Assembly: GCA_963971425.1 (NCBI GenBank)
Contig: OZ020514.1
Span: 14,575,218 to 14,639,217 of the forward strand
Source: Bryoerythrophyllum caledonicum
Lineage: Eukaryota > Streptophyta > Bryopsida > Pottiales > Pottiaceae
DNA: 64,000 bases
Direction of reading: 5' to 3'
Shown: positions 42,860 through 55,199 of the stretch, one piece after another
How positions within the stretch are numbered: position 1 is the first letter of the stretch
Layout: every line of letters starts with the position of its first letter
The notes under the pieces: model-generated
What the model was told of the DNA's origin: nothing
Database searches by the model: none
What the model saw: the letters and a program-made list of their open reading frames with translations, nothing else
Made by a program: the position numbers and the translations under genes

Positions 42860-45776
42860 ATGCCTTTCTTTTCAAACCTAAATTGCACAAGTGCAAAAAA
42901 CCAAGTGTATCCCTCTCTTGAGGAAATTTGCAAAGCGGATTCAAATTTTTGTCCCCTTGCTAAAGTTCATGGTTGTGTTGTGGATGTCAATGATGTTGTT
43001 TATACCATAGAGTGATGGAAAGTCCTCCAAGATAATCTTAAATTGATTTTTGTGAATGATGAGGTAGCTTTGGCTCTCATAAAACAAGATTCACATTGCA
43101 GACAAATTCCTTCGATTGAACTTTGGTCTTTTATAGTCCAAAATGCTCTTGTCGATATTATCGGCAAACATTTGCCTAAAACTCCTACATTGAATGCAGT
43201 CCGTGCAAAATGGAGCACGGATATTAGAGTGGGAGGAATTCATTCTTCTTACGTGGAAATTTGTCTTCAGTTGTGTTCTACTTGTGAAGTATAATGAGAG
43301 TCTTCTAGTTGTGATCTACTTGTGAAGTATAGAACACAACTGAGAAGGACGAAGTGAATCGTCGAAATCGTCGAAATAGTCAACTAGATAGGAAATCTAG
43401 GTTGTGCAACTGTTCCTTTCAATTGAAGACGGTGGAACCCATTTCTACTAACAATGATGGTGGGTCTTTGAGCGGAAAAGAAGCTCGTAATTTTATCCAT
43501 TCAGGGCATACAAGACATGTATGTGGTTCAAACGGCGATCTTTTATTTTTACCGATGCATCCAATTGTTCTTGTCATGGCGAAAGAAAATTTAAGAAGGA
43601 TGATTTCCATATCAATCGTTACTCTTGATTCCAAGCGAGATGAACATAAGATTAGAGCTATGGTGACTGAATTGAAACGGGTCACATATTGATTTTTTAG
43701 TATTGCCAAAAAAGGAGGCCAATTGAGGCAATATATGCGATTAAGTGGTAAATATATGTCACATCCATGGTTATGTCTTGTACTTTATATATTTTGTATT
43801 TTTCTTATGATATCTTCTATGTATGTGTGTATCCAAATTTGTTGTTTTATATGATGTATAGATGCTTTGCGAAAGGATGATTGGGATGCGGCACAAGTTG
43901 AATGTATGAGCTTAGAAGATCAAGGTAAAATTATATCCTGTCAACCTTGGACTCACCAAAACACAAGGATCCCAAGAAGTGGCCTTTTGTTGTGGTAATT
44001 CAAATTGATTGGATGCGTACCCAAGCAAGACATTTCTCTATAGGTAATTCTTGGGCTTTAGATTCTACTTTCAAGACTAATCAGTACGACCTCCCACTTT
44101 ATGCAACTATTGTGCCAAATCAGGATAAGAAAGGAGTACCGGTGTTTTACATGTTATGCATAAAGGACCATAAGCAAGATCCAGGAGAAGGGATTGAAGG
44201 TATTGCTTTCGAATTGACATTCACCGTTGTGTTTGTGAGAATTGAGAAGGTTAGACCTTCAGCAATTGTTATTGACAAACATAAGACTTCATTAAACTTT
44301 ATAGGCACTGTTGTGAAAATGGAGAAAGGATGCAGGTGGCTGAAAAAATTCTATCATGTCATTTCCATGTAATGAAAGCATGGGGTGAGAATCTTCTTAC
44401 CCGAGTTTTCATGATGGTAATAGACAAACTATGGAAAGCTTTACATGTATTGATGCATTGTTCAGAAGAACAACATTTCAATTTAAACCTTCGGAAGCTC
44501 TACGAGGACTTTAGACACATTCTTGGTCTTAAAAATTATATTCACAAAGGTTGGGCTCGAGAGAGTGTGCCATGGAGGATGCCATGGCCTTGATTTGGCC
44601 GCCTTTTTGCTTATGGAGGCATGGATACCACAAATCATGTGGAAAGACATTGGGAATGGATCAAATATGCTTTGCTTCAAGGCAAAGTGAATCGTGCTTT
44701 TCGAGACCAAATTGTTGCAATTGTCGATAGTGCGGCTCATGGAAGTCAAATTGGAGGGCCTACCCTCATAGATCATTTTGGGACACTTCAATTTATAAGT
44801 AAGTATATACAAACGTTGATTTGAATGTTGATATTATATTGGTCATTTTAATTTTTGCATATTATTTGATGTTGAAGTTATTATTGTTATGATTTTAATT
44901 AATATATAATTTAATATATAGGTGATTCCAAAAGGTTTCAATAAAAGGCAATAACAAAGAACATCGACGGTGCCTGAAAAGAGGAGAAAGGATATTAAAA
45001 GCTTACAAAGACGATCCCGATGCATTTTTGGAAGTTGTAATAGTTGAGCTGATGCTATTCTACATGACAAGTGAGTCTTCTCCTATTATCAAGTATAGTG
45101 TTTCTTTGAACACTTATTATTGTGATTGTCCCACTCGACACTCAACTTGCAAGCATATCATAGGGCTCCAACTCATTATGAAGGAATTTTTCTCTCCTTC
45201 ATAATCTTCTGAAGTTGGCATAGAAGCCATGGATGACGTACATTACTCTAACAATGAGGCATTATCTCCATTACGAGAAGAAGTCCAATTGTTCGTGGAT
45301 CCAATGAGAATGAGAGAAGAAGTGAATGCAAGGGAGAGGCGTATGATCTTCGTCGACTAGTAGAGGAGATAATGTCACAATTGATATCATCTATGGATGA
45401 TGGTACTATATTAGAAGCGGAGCAGAAGAACGATTTACTGCAGAGGGTTGTGGCATCTATGTCAGTGCGAGTTATATTTCAGAGATCCTCTACCATTGAT
45501 CTTCCTAGCCGTAGAGCTTCTGTAACACCCTTACAAGCAAATGTGAAACGTACTCAAATGGGGCATGGACAAAAATAGAAGACGCCAGACGCAGAAGAAG
45601 GTTCTTCTTCACAACCACCTTCAAAACGTCCAATTCATGTGTTTGTCGCACATTCAAAGCGAAAGAGAATTGTATTTCCTCGAGTTCCTAACGCTCATTG
45701 TCACATTTGTATGGTGAATACTTGGGTTAAAGAGGGAGATGAGAATGTGGTTTGCAAAAATTGTATAACTCCCTAG
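42860..45776 (+). pseudogene. MULE-like transposase with SWIM finger
   Basis: From ATG 42,860 (MPFFSNLNCTSAKNQ) a broken frame runs to a TAG at 45,774. The pieces in order are an N-terminal region (LELWSFIVQN-like, 43,043-43,294), a Cys/His part (CNCSFQLK and later HSGHTRHVC, DLLFLPMHP, 43,354-43,692), and the DDE core (43,947-44,372: NSWALDSTFKTNQYDLPLYA with the first Asp, then VIDKHKT as a likely second). Next come CHFHVMKAW and NHVERHWEWIKYALLQGK, a SWIM finger at about 45,118-45,165 (YYCDCPTRHSTCKHI, CxCx6CxH), and a C-terminal CHIC...CKNC pair. MULE transposases and the derived FAR1-type proteins share this order. Many stops make it inactive; terminal inverted repeats were not identified. 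Confidence 0.75.
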
Positions 45777-46423
45777 AATTTGGAATAAATGTGTTATGTT
45801 TTCTCATGTTGTACCACAATTGAAACATTGTATTTTTTTCCTCTTTTGCATCGTTAATGAAAGTTTTGAACTATTGTACCTCAAACATTCCCATTCAAAA
45901 TCTTGGAATGCTTTAAACCCAACTAAATCCCTAAGATATCACGACATTTTAGAGGAATCTCTACTCCATCGAATAAAATTTGTCAAGATGAACATTCAAG
46001 ATAATCATCGTATAATCTTCTTTTCCACTTGTATGAGATGATGTAGTAAATCTTTGTGAATTTTGACTGTACGGATTGAAAGATAATTGTTGTCAAAGTG
46101 CAAACATGTTTTGGTCCTTAAGAACCCAACTCTGTGGAGTTGCCTCGAGTTTGAGTATGGAGTTGCTGGGAGTGAAGGCGTGGGCGAGGGTTTGGCCACG
46201 AGGCGGGGCCCGTAGGGTATTACAAGGTGGCAGGGGCAGAGTATTGGCTGGGCGTGGGGCTTGGCTCGGAGTAGGTAGCCGGCACCCTGCCGTGCGGGCA
46301 GCCAAACGCTTCTTCCTTTTGGAGGAGCCCCTGGCTGCGAGGGTTGGCACCGGCTAGTTGCTGTGGGCAAGTATCCAAACGGAAGTTTGCTTGTGAGCTG
46401 AGGAGAAGGAGAGTAGGATGCAA
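45777..46423. other. Unassigned spacer
   Basis: No supported gene. 46,170-46,350 is G-rich and gives fortuitous open frames on both strands. Confidence 0.3.
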
Positions 46424-46829
46424 ATACTAAGCAGATGCACATGACGACCATATGGGGCTTCATCTCACAGATATGGTCCCTAAAAGTCCGGGTTGGGCTC
46501 CTCATGCCCACACCAATTTTACGGTAAAATCCGATTTGGTTCCTAACCAAACCATTTGGTTACCCTCTTCTGATTTACCTATTAAACTATGTTATTACCA
46601 CAACGTTTCCATTGTGTTTCTCATGAGTTCCCATGTTGTTCCCCAGAGTTCCTCATCGTGTTCCTAAGTGTTCTCCGTATTCTCAAAAAGTTCCCAATGT
46701 GTTTACACCTAGGAACTAATTTACATATTAAAACTTTTATCCAAATTTACCTTGTGTTTAATGGAGCCCACCACCAATTGTTGGAGTCCAACGGAGGCTC
46801 ATCTCCACACATGTGCATCTGCTTATTAT
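46424..46829. mobile_element. MITE with ATAMTAAGCAGATGCACATG ends
   Basis: A 20-bp inverted repeat: ATACTAAGCAGATGCACATG at 46,424-46,443, and 46,810-46,829 reads ATAATAAGCAGATGCACATG in reverse. Inside, a loose GTTCCC/GTTCTC array (46,600-46,710) matches that at 29,520-29,630. No coding capacity. A short AGAAGGAGAGT word to the left and AGAAGAGTG to the right do not make a clear target duplication. Confidence 0.65.
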
Positions 46830-47949
46830 GTAGCAGGGAGAGTGCACTCGGAGTTTACCTGAGTTGAGAAGAGTGTAGCGGGCAGGTGACTAGATTCAAG
46901 CGGGCGTGGTTTAAGAACTTTGTCGCTATCTAGAATGCAACTGATTTTCTCTAGGGCTTAGGATGATGGGTGTAGTATGGTTGCAAAAGTGTAAAAGTTG
47001 TTTGCAAAAATTGAACTTGATGTAAGTTAAGGCCTTGATTAGAAAATTAAATGGTTGTTGTCAGTAGGTGTGAATGTGATGCTCACATAATCTTTCTCTA
47101 CCATGTCTTGTATATATTGAGGTATATTTCAAAATTCTTTGTCTTGCAATGAAATTGTGGATTTTCTAGAGATTTTAATGGCGTGATTAAATAGTCGTGA
47201 TTAATTAGTTGTAACTCTAATTGTCGCATATAGTCGTGATTGATTCCTATTTGGCAGAACCAAATTTTTAGAGTAGATTGCAGATCCACATGGCTTCTTT
47301 GGTGGCTTCCATTAGAGATCAAAATTAAGATTCAATTCACGAGAGGACACTCCATGTCTATTTTTTTGTATTCCAAGTAATAGGTGTATAGTTCAAAGCA
47401 ATATCATTACCTCCTATGGATTTATGCCCAATTCAACTATTTTGGACTATGAGTTGAATTCTGGACTAAGGACTAAAATAAAGATCCGGAGATATGCCGG
47501 ATAAAAGATAGTATAGCATAAAAGTCGAGTTTAGAGTACTTTTCAAGCATTAAATGCATCACTAATGACACGCATGAAGGAAAAAATGACTAGAACAACC
47601 AAATTTGAGTTTAGACTATACGTGAGTGCGCAATATGCAGCCAGATATCTCCGGTTGAATGTCAAAGTGGCCTTCAGAAGAAGAACCGAGTCCTCAAAAC
47701 AGAATTTGTCAAACATTCGGTACATCACAAGGGTGCCCATACATGAAATCACATGTGTAGTTGGGAAAATTGGGACAGAGATGCTGACAACAATTGTTCA
47801 CAATTGATAGAACATGCAACCGGATATCTTTGGAAGAATTCAGAGTAAGAGTTCAGTAGTTAAGTGTTTCATTATTAAAATGTGTCATACAATAAATATA
47901 GGGTGGCCGTTGTTATTAATCGCGTGTAATCTACGGAGAATTGGTACAA
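46830..47949. other. Unassigned AT-rich spacer
   Basis: Only short open frames, none with recognisable features. Confidence 0.3.
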
Positions 47950-48567
47950 CTATTCTAATTTAAGTGCTTTACAGATGCCCGCTACCCGTCCTGTATGGTA
48001 TCTCCCAAATGTTAGATAATGGACTATAGCCTTTCTAGGATTCTTGAATGGATCTAGATTTGCAAGAACGACACATTTAGGCCACAAATAATGCCTTGTT
48101 CTAGCATTAAATGAGGCCTTTCTAATAATGTGGAGAAATGTAACATAGCGAAGCCTTCGAGTCTGTTTGTTGGCATAGAGAAAAAGAATATGTGATAAAA
48201 TGTCTGGGAGCAATAGCACTTGGACCGCCTCCATGAGCCTATTTGGACACATAGGGGACCAAATTCCAACATTGAAATACGGCAGTAGTTCTTGAATAAC
48301 ATCTTCCGTGTCATCAAAAGAAGGCAGCTGCGCGAAGCCGGACTTGGCCGAGTCAAGGACCTCATTGGAGCAGAGAGGATTGCGGAGAGATATGATTATG
48401 CGAATAGCAAGGCACGACCATTGAATTGGAAATTGAACATGGGAATGAAGAGAAAATAAGGTGTGAGGTTGCCAAATGAAAAGAAATCGACCAAAGATCT
48501 CCGGGTGCCCCTCCCAGACCAACGTTCCGTAGTCAAAAAGGTCAGGAGAATACTCAATAGTGTTCAA
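47950..48567 (-). CDS. Hypothetical open frame, 205 residues
   Basis: An uninterrupted minus-strand frame from ATG 48,567 to 47,950. The sequence is hydrophobic and aromatic-rich (YGTLVWEGHPEIFGRFLFIW, QELLPYFNVGIW, LLPDILSHILFLYANKQ) and resembles helical packing more than a membrane protein. No family is recognised. It lies 0.97 kb downstream of the MULE-like transposase end on the same strand, and could be a gene fragment. It might also be non-coding chance, though 205 residues in AT-rich DNA is long for that. Confidence 0.35.
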   Translation of the reverse strand: MNTIEYSPDLFDYGTLVWEGHPEIFGRFLFIWQPHTLFSLHSHVQFPIQWSCLAIRIIISLRNPLCSNEVLDSAKSGFAQLPSFDDTEDVIQELLPYFNVGIWSPMCPNRLMEAVQVLLLPDILSHILFLYANKQTRRLRYVTFLHIIRKASFNARTRHYLWPKCVVLANLDPFKNPRKAIVHYLTFGRYHTGRVAGICKALKLE

Positions 48568-49540
48568 AGATACTGAAGGGTGAAGTTTGGGGGCGAGACA
48601 CTAACGATAACAAATCGAACGAAGGACCTCAACAAATTAAGTTATTCACAAAAATATTTATCTTCAAAATTGAAAGGTCAATATCCCACAAAAATTCTTA
48701 ATATGACATTTACAAAGCATAGAGTGTTAAATATCCAGTTTACTTCAATGTTCTAAGGCGCCGGAATTATGCCCGCCAGCACGGCAAGCGAAGTTGGTAT
48801 GCGAGCGTAGACCGGGAGCATGGAGCGTGGAGCATGGAAACAAAAGCGTGGACATAAAAATTCTGGGAAATGTAAGGAATTTTCTAAAAGTTTATTGAAA
48901 ATTTTGAAGGAAAATTTTGAAACATACAGTCGTGGACCTAGGTCCACGGGCAAAGACCTATAATCGTGGACCAAGCATCTAGATCCTAGGAACATGGATT
49001 TAGACCTTGGCCCTACAACCATGGACGTTAAACTCTATGAAATATGGTTTGGGATTAGTGAACATTATAATAAGGGCCGTGCAAGACTGCAAAGAAGATG
49101 TTGATGGGGCTAAAAATTCAAAAATTCTATACTTCATTGACTATAAGAAACTAGAGGATTGGGCGTTGCACAGGCTACTCGTTCACTGAACACGTTTCGG
49201 TCTCGAGACATCTTTGGATGTTGAATTCTTATTAAAAAACGCAAAGATTTGAATTCTGCAAGATGAAAACCAATTGTTTCTACCCAGATCAAATAGGATC
49301 AATGTCCCAAATCATTTTGAGTCAAGATCATTCTATTCAATCTATTGAAACTCCATTCCAAAGTCAATAACACTCATGCATGACACCATTAAAAAACAAC
49401 TAGCATGTAAGTAAGAGTAGAATGAATGGAGTAGTGACCCTTTAGTCTCACTACATTAAAAATTTCAATTGGAATTCGAGAGTGTCAACCCGGTACACCT
49501 CTGCTTTGGCCAAGTACATGGAGAGAGAAATAACACTTAG
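48568..49540. other. Spacer with an 18-bp perfect palindrome
   Basis: No gene supported. CGTGGACCTAGGTCCACG at 48,931-48,948 is a perfect palindrome; nearby CATGGAGCGTGGAGCATGG-type words repeat. Purpose unknown. Confidence 0.4.
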
Positions 49541-51842
49541 CTATATGTTGCAACTTTGCCTCAAGATGCCGCTCTCAAGAGTACGTCTAATCTCATTCAA
49601 GCTAAAGCTTGGAGCGTGAATAAAAACATCTACTTCCGCACTAAATTGACAGATGGCAATCAATATGAAATACAAATGCTTGCAGTTTGCCCATTGCCCC
49701 CTCTTTCCAAGCACCTTTGTTGACATTTCCTTGAAATTAGGACAAGTGCACTCAAGAAACAAGCTTATTGTAATGATGTATTGTTGAATTGAAGGTGCAA
49801 TGCCTGAATCAAGCAATACAATGCATCCAAATCCGGGATTGGGAATCAAAGTTACCTGCCGAATAACTGCCTTTAAGGTGAGTGCAAAAGCGCAATTGTT
49901 TGCTTGTTTTGTTGTTGGTGCATTATGATTTCTCCGAATCTTCTTCCTAGACCATGTACTCGGATGGTTGTCGAGAACAGGCGGAACTTGAAATCCTAAT
50001 AAATCTGTTGGTAGGTCGCGATTCCTGAATAGTTGAGGAAGATGGGACCCAACATTCTAAAAATCCAATATTTCTTTTGGTGTGAGATTAGTTCCAAGCT
50101 TGACTTGCCAAACGCTTGGGACTTCAGGCTTTGAAAGAACCCATTTCCGCTTAGAACCCTTAACGCACCGCTCAATGTCATCGTTGCAGAAGAAGAACTG
50201 CATCCTTTCAATTTTGTCCTTCCGGTAATTTTCCATATTCCCTGTATAAGTTGGTTCAATTGTTCCTCTGTTCCCTTGCACAATCTTTGCGACGCATTTC
50301 TTCCTCGTTAGAGCTTGTAAGGCAAAACATGCTTTAGCCGACGTCTTGGGCAACCGTGCAATGTACCACTCAGACGCATCACAAGCTGATTCATCTATGC
50401 GAGTGACTGGAGGTGCGGCTAATGCGTTCAATGGGCCACTTGACATATGGATTTCAGCCTCTTTTTCTACCGCATGAGGTAAAGAATCCTCTGAAATTGT
50501 ATTCAAATGAATCATAGGTGGACCTGCTTGGATGGACCGTGTAAGTACACGTGGTCGAGAGAAATTCACCTTATCGGGGCGATGTGAATCATGCTCAGAA
50601 TCGGGCGGCATATCCGACATCTGCTTCCGAGAGCCAAAAACTTCCTCACCTTCAAAATGTGGATCCCTTGTGCAATACTCTCCTACTCTCGGTACAGTAG
50701 CCATGGCTTCATAAAGTCCTTTTGGATTTTGAGTTCGTTGAGCATACCTCTGTGCTATCCGTATCTGGAGTTCGGCTTCACCAGGACTGGTTCCAAGATA
50801 ATCACCTTTTAAAAATTGATAATACTGAACCATTTGCATGAACGCCCTCACGTAATCATCAACTATGGCAACATATAAGTCATTTCCTTTGTTTCCGGGC
50901 TGTTGCAACCATTTATTATGCATTCTTTCCGCAAGGTTGCAGGATGGCATCTTTGCGAGTTCATTGGCTGGCAAGTCTTGAACAATGAAATTGCAGTCAG
51001 TGCAGTAAAAAATGAGAAGTTACAGAAAAGCGACTGCGCCGTTCAATCATCTCATCAGATGCATGAAAAGTACATGCAGTAGCTAGAATACAGAATCATA
51101 AAAACGATATTAACATGCAATTGAATTAAGCTAGTTTCTTGAGAAAAACCAAGTACGAGAGTTGAAAAACCTCACAATGTTCATAAATCCGCCCCATTGC
51201 CTCTATCGGAAGAGCCAAAAAGGTAACCACAACTCCAGCTATTGAAGTCCCTCTTCATTTGTTGCCACGGAAGATGTCCACCAGGCTGGGATTGCATGAA
51301 ATTGAATCTCGGACTCGGCTACGGATATTGCATCCTTGTATTGTTTGCACAACTTCCGATGTTGATCTTAAAGGTCAGCGCGAATGTCTGTTTTGGTGTG
51401 TTTTTCCATTGATTGAGTCCAATGAAAGAGACATGTGCGTTCCCAATTGAACATAGGCTCCGATGGATCACCACTCTCACAGACAACGCGTACCGCATTC
51501 CAATTTGCTTGTGCGCAATCAGCCATAAATCCCTTGAAATAAGGGAACGCAATACCATGCCTGCCAATCAGTACATTCAATTTTTTCCAGAAATTCCTCT
51601 GTGCTACTGAAGCTTTGGACTCCATGTCGCATATAGCAATTGTCATCACACGGCAGTAGCCTAGGTCATATACATGACATGCAATCGTCGTCCACTCCTT
51701 CACATGATCAAACATGATCCAAGCATCTTGAAGATCACCTCCAAGTTGCATTCGTGTAACCAGATTTACACCACTACCTGGACCAATTTCCAACATCTTA
51801 AAGAATAAAACTTTGTTTGTATCAGAATCTTGTCCCAAGAAC
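49541..51842 (-). pseudogene. SWIM-type (MULE-like) transposase, C-terminal part of a split gene
   Basis: Continues the gene fragment at 61,962-63,135 after the 10-kb insertion. In order on the minus strand from 51,842: GQDSDTNKVLFFKM, GPGSGVNLVTRMQLGGDLQ, DAWIMFDHVKEWTTIACHVY (first Asp), GFMADCAQANWNAVR (second Asp), RTCLFHWTQSMEKHTK; a break near 51,200; then CNLAERMHNKWLQQPGNKG, RAFMQMVQYYQFLKG, DSHRPDKVNFSRPR, FFFCNDDIERCVKG, VWQVKLGTNLTPKEIL, and a SWIM finger at 49,790-49,660 (CTCPNF...NCKHLYF), ending at 49,541. Stops and a frameshift near 50,040 and 51,000-51,250 add to the insertion damage. A transposase is inferred from the Asp spacing and the SWIM finger, as in MULE enzymes; I know this family as abundant but unnamed in early land plants. 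Confidence 0.65.
51838..51842. repeat. Target-site duplication AGAAC, left
   Basis: AGAAC here and at 61,962-61,966. Removing the element and one copy restores a continuous frame across the transposase gene, so this is the target duplication of the 10-kb element. Confidence 0.7.
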
Positions 51843-52049
51843 TTACTCCCTTGTACACATGGTTGTCTGCATAGACAAACAAGGGCCCAAAGATAGCGGA
51901 CGGACAAACAGTCGGACATACGGACATGACAGACTCCACTTTTTGGCGGACAGTTGCATATAAAAGAAACTTAGAGACTCTAAATCTAATTTACAACTTA
52001 CCCCCTAGTAAAACACGTGTGCCGACAAGTCAGACCGCTTTCCACGTTA

Positions 52050-53040
52050 CATTAAAGGGCCGGGCGCGCACCTTTGGGCCGAGCGCGTACTAAAATGGAT
52101 TGGGCGCGTATCTAAAAGTGCCGCGCACATACCTAAAAAGGCCACGCGCATATCTAGCAAGGCCATGCGCATACCTACCAGGGCCGCGTGCAAATCCATA
52201 AGGACCGCGCGCGTACCAAACAAGGCTGCGCAGAGGTGCCAAAAAAAATAAAATATATATATATATATATATATATTTTTTGTATGCGCCCAACCCTTAG
52301 AAGCATGCCCCCTACCTCTTGGATTGGGCGCATACAAACAAGGGCAGGGCGCGTCTGCCAAAAAAGTAAAATATTTTTTTTTTGGAGTGCACGCCCAACC
52401 CTTGTTCGTACGCGCCAAACCCTTGATAGTACGCGCCTAGCCCTTGATGGTACGTGCCTAGTCCTTGTTCATATGCGCCCAACCCTTGTACGTACGCGCC
52501 CGATCCAAAAGGTCGGGCGCATGCTTACAAGGGCTGAGCCCGATACCGAAAAAAAAATAAAAAAAATTTTAAGCTATGCGCGCAGCCCTTTTAAGTACGC
52601 CTCTAGCCCCTTGAGGTACGCGCTCGACCCCTTTAGGTATGCGCCTGGCCCCTTGAGGTACGCGCTCGACCCCTTTAGGGACGCGCCCGTCCTCTTTATG
52701 TATGCGTCCGACCCCTTTAGGAACGCGCCCGACCCTTTTAGAGATGCGCATGACTCCTTCCGACCCCTTCAGGCCCGCGACCAACCTCTTTAAGTATGCG
52801 CCTGACCCTTTTCAATACGCGCCTCACTCCTATAGGTACACGCTGTACCCTTTAGATACACCCCAACCTCTTTTTAGTACGCGCTTGATCCTTTCAATTA
52901 CGCGCACGACCCAACGGGTACGCGCCCGATCCTATTTAGTACGCGCCCAACCCCTTTAGGTACTCGCCCGACCCCTTTGAGTACGTGCCCGACCCCTTTG
53001 AGTACGTGCCCGACCCCTTCGAGTACTTGCCCGATCCTCA
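52050..53040. repeat. CpG-rich 21-bp array B1 (left arm)
   Basis: Very regular 21-bp units at 52,615-52,740, such as GTACGCGCTCGACCCCTTTAG. The outer part (52,050-52,370) is G-rich on the plus strand, the rest C-rich. A (TA)n run and poly-A tracts interrupt it near 52,255, 52,370 and 52,550. The inner end has two extra units compared with the right arm. The 201-residue open frame here (a YALDPFR-like heptad) is a product of the period. Confidence 0.9.
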
Positions 53041-54112
53041 TCTAGCAAACGCGCATGCGCGATCCAATGGGTACTCGCCCAAGATTATGGAGCAAGCAAT
53101 CGAAGGAGGATCGCACATTAAACGGTCAAGCCTACAACTTGGAGGGTCGTGCGTGTGCGCTCTTGTGGGCCGCACACTCTTTTAAATTTTTTAATTTAAA
53201 TTTTCATAATATTTAAGCATAAGCGCCTCTACCGCACGCACGACCCTCCACCGTACGCACGCAACCCTCCAACTTGCGAACTCGACTCTCATGTGTGCGA
53301 TCCTCTTTGAATCGCTTGCCCCATAATCCCCCCCTCTTTCCCTCCTCCCTTTTCACTGACTTGCCCTCACTCCTTGTGTACCCGCCCGCTTTACTTTTGT
53401 AGCGACCCGCCCTTCTTATATAGTTGCATGATTCCTTGCACACTTATCAATCTCCTTTGCATATACATCCATGCTCAACACAAATACAACTCGCCCTCTA
53501 TTATTTTGTGTTTTTAAGTTCCTTAATCTCGTTGAATTCTTGCTAGTGGCATAATGAAGATGTGGACCATGTATAAGCCTCATTCCTCCTTGTGCCCACC
53601 TTTCCTAAGCTCATGTCTATCCCTTATATATATATTGTTCATTCCTTTTCACCAATATCATCTATTGTCTTTCTTTGATTAAAAGTGTCGTCATTAACTA
53701 TTATTGATTTCAAAGATTGCCAAGGTGTGTGTATTTTTTTATTTACTTTTGGCAATCATGTATAGAAAATCATTTAGACTTGGCCATGGGCTATGGCCTT
53801 CTTAATTAACAAGGATTGCAACAATTGTTCATGTAATAATTGAATCAAATATTGTAAATGCAATTATGGAATCTAATTTATTTTTAACCACAGAATGTGT
53901 CTTGTATTCTTGCTTTTTTATTTAAGCAATTGACACAAAATTAATTGTAATGATACTAAAAAGAAGTTGATGCATTCAAATGTAAATGTAAATGTTGTAT
54001 ATGCATCTTATACAACTTGCTAAGGTTTCATTGATATATCTAATTATATATCTCAATGACAATTTCTAGTTTAAGCATAATAAGCATAAATTTAATAATT
54101 TATCTAAGAACT
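53041..54112. repeat. Inner inverted arm, left (partner 59,735-60,806)
   Basis: Aligns without indels to the reverse complement of 59,735-60,806 over 1,072 bp; the parts I compared by eye are identical except for two mismatches within about 15 bases of the inner end. It includes an AT-rich half and a GGAGGGTCGTGCG-type CpG half. Identical 76-residue frames at 53,443-53,213 (minus) and 60,404-60,634 (plus) only reflect this identity. Confidence 0.92.
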
Positions 54113-54407
54113 TAACACCATATTCAGTATATTGGGAGATGTCAATGACTTTGAAGATATATGATCTTTGAAGTATCTATATATATATAGACATTTGTAG
54201 GTGCAAAGCATAAAGACAATGTACCAAGAATACTGTAGTTTATTCCATGGATGGACGAAATTAGCCAAATGTCCAAAAAATGGTAACGGCAAAAGAAGAA
54301 TTTACCATTAATCCAAGCTTTATTCAAAACTTCATGCAAAAATAGTCACACACAACACTCATTTACCGCGAGGCAAAACACAATCGTCTTATCACTAATT
54401 AAATGGT

Positions 54408-54737
54408 CTAGGGAGTTCCTCCATAAGCCTTAATACGCGTCTTCAAAAAAGCCCTCCGACGTTGCCTAGACCATGTTGTGCCATTCTCTTGCATTAATGG
54501 ACTCTCTAGAAGACGCTGCAAACCCTGCCTACACACCTCATCAGTGTTTGATTTGGGCAGCAAGTGGCGGCGAGTGGGAGCTGAAGGAGAGCATTTGTTT
54601 CCAGCAGTACTTCCTGAGAGAATACGGGGGCAGAGACATTTACCAGATGGTTCCTGCACAATAGATGCCACATACAATCCAAACAAATACACTTTAGGTC
54701 GAATACTCCTACAGCGCACACATGAAAATTGTATCAT
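54408..54737 (-). CDS. Hypothetical Cys/Arg-rich open frame, 109 residues
   Basis: Begins MIQFSCVRCRSIRPKVYLFG, then a Cys-Pro region and a basic C-terminus (SRQRRRAFLKTRIKAYGG). Two Cys pairs could bind zinc. The frame is intact and flanked by motifs GCACTTTAGGT also seen in the hairpin array at 58,398. It may be an exon or a remnant of the element's second gene; no family is recognised. Confidence 0.35.
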   Translation of the reverse strand: MIQFSCVRCRSIRPKVYLFGLYVASIVQEPSGKCLCPRILSGSTAGNKCSPSAPTRRHLLPKSNTDEVCRQGLQRLLESPLMQENGTTWSRQRRRAFLKTRIKAYGGTP

Positions 54738-55199
54738 TAAGATCCATCCTAGTGCACTTTAGGTTGAATGGAGCTAAAATGCTGAAGGGTAAATTCACAG
54801 AGCACATTTACCATCCATCGAATAAAAATAAGATCGAATGAAGCTAAATTACATGAGTGCGAACTTCTCAACAACGAACCAAGAATGCCTAAGCAAAAAA
54901 CGACTTAATAGTGCAATAACTAGAAGGTGAGAACCAATCCGCATAACAAAGAAAGTGGTGAAACATCTCCATTTGTATTATCAAAAAACATATATACACA
55001 AAAAATGATCCAACAAAATGGAGCTGCAGTCAATTCATACAGTTTAGCTCTATCCGATCTAAAGTGTAATTAAGATCTAAGCGTTTCCAACGGCATTAAG
55101 AGCAGAGATTTTGAGACGCTTGGATTGCGTTCCAGATACTCGCAGACTGACCACACGTCTTCTGATCATTGTAGAACATCTCCCAACCCAAGGGATGTT

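Noticed and set aside
46005-46550. 181-residue minus-strand frame and overlapping plus-strand frames
   Set aside because: Both strands are open in a G-rich low-complexity stretch and part of it lies in the MITE; no recognisable feature.
52600-53040. Possible CRISPR array from regularly spaced repeats
   Set aside because: Units are directly adjacent with no unique spacers, and all other signs are of a eukaryotic genome.
53213-53443. Identical 76-residue frame also found at 60,404-60,634, looking like a conserved duplicated gene
   Set aside because: Conservation is explained by DNA identity of the inverted arms; the composition is that of the CpG repeat.
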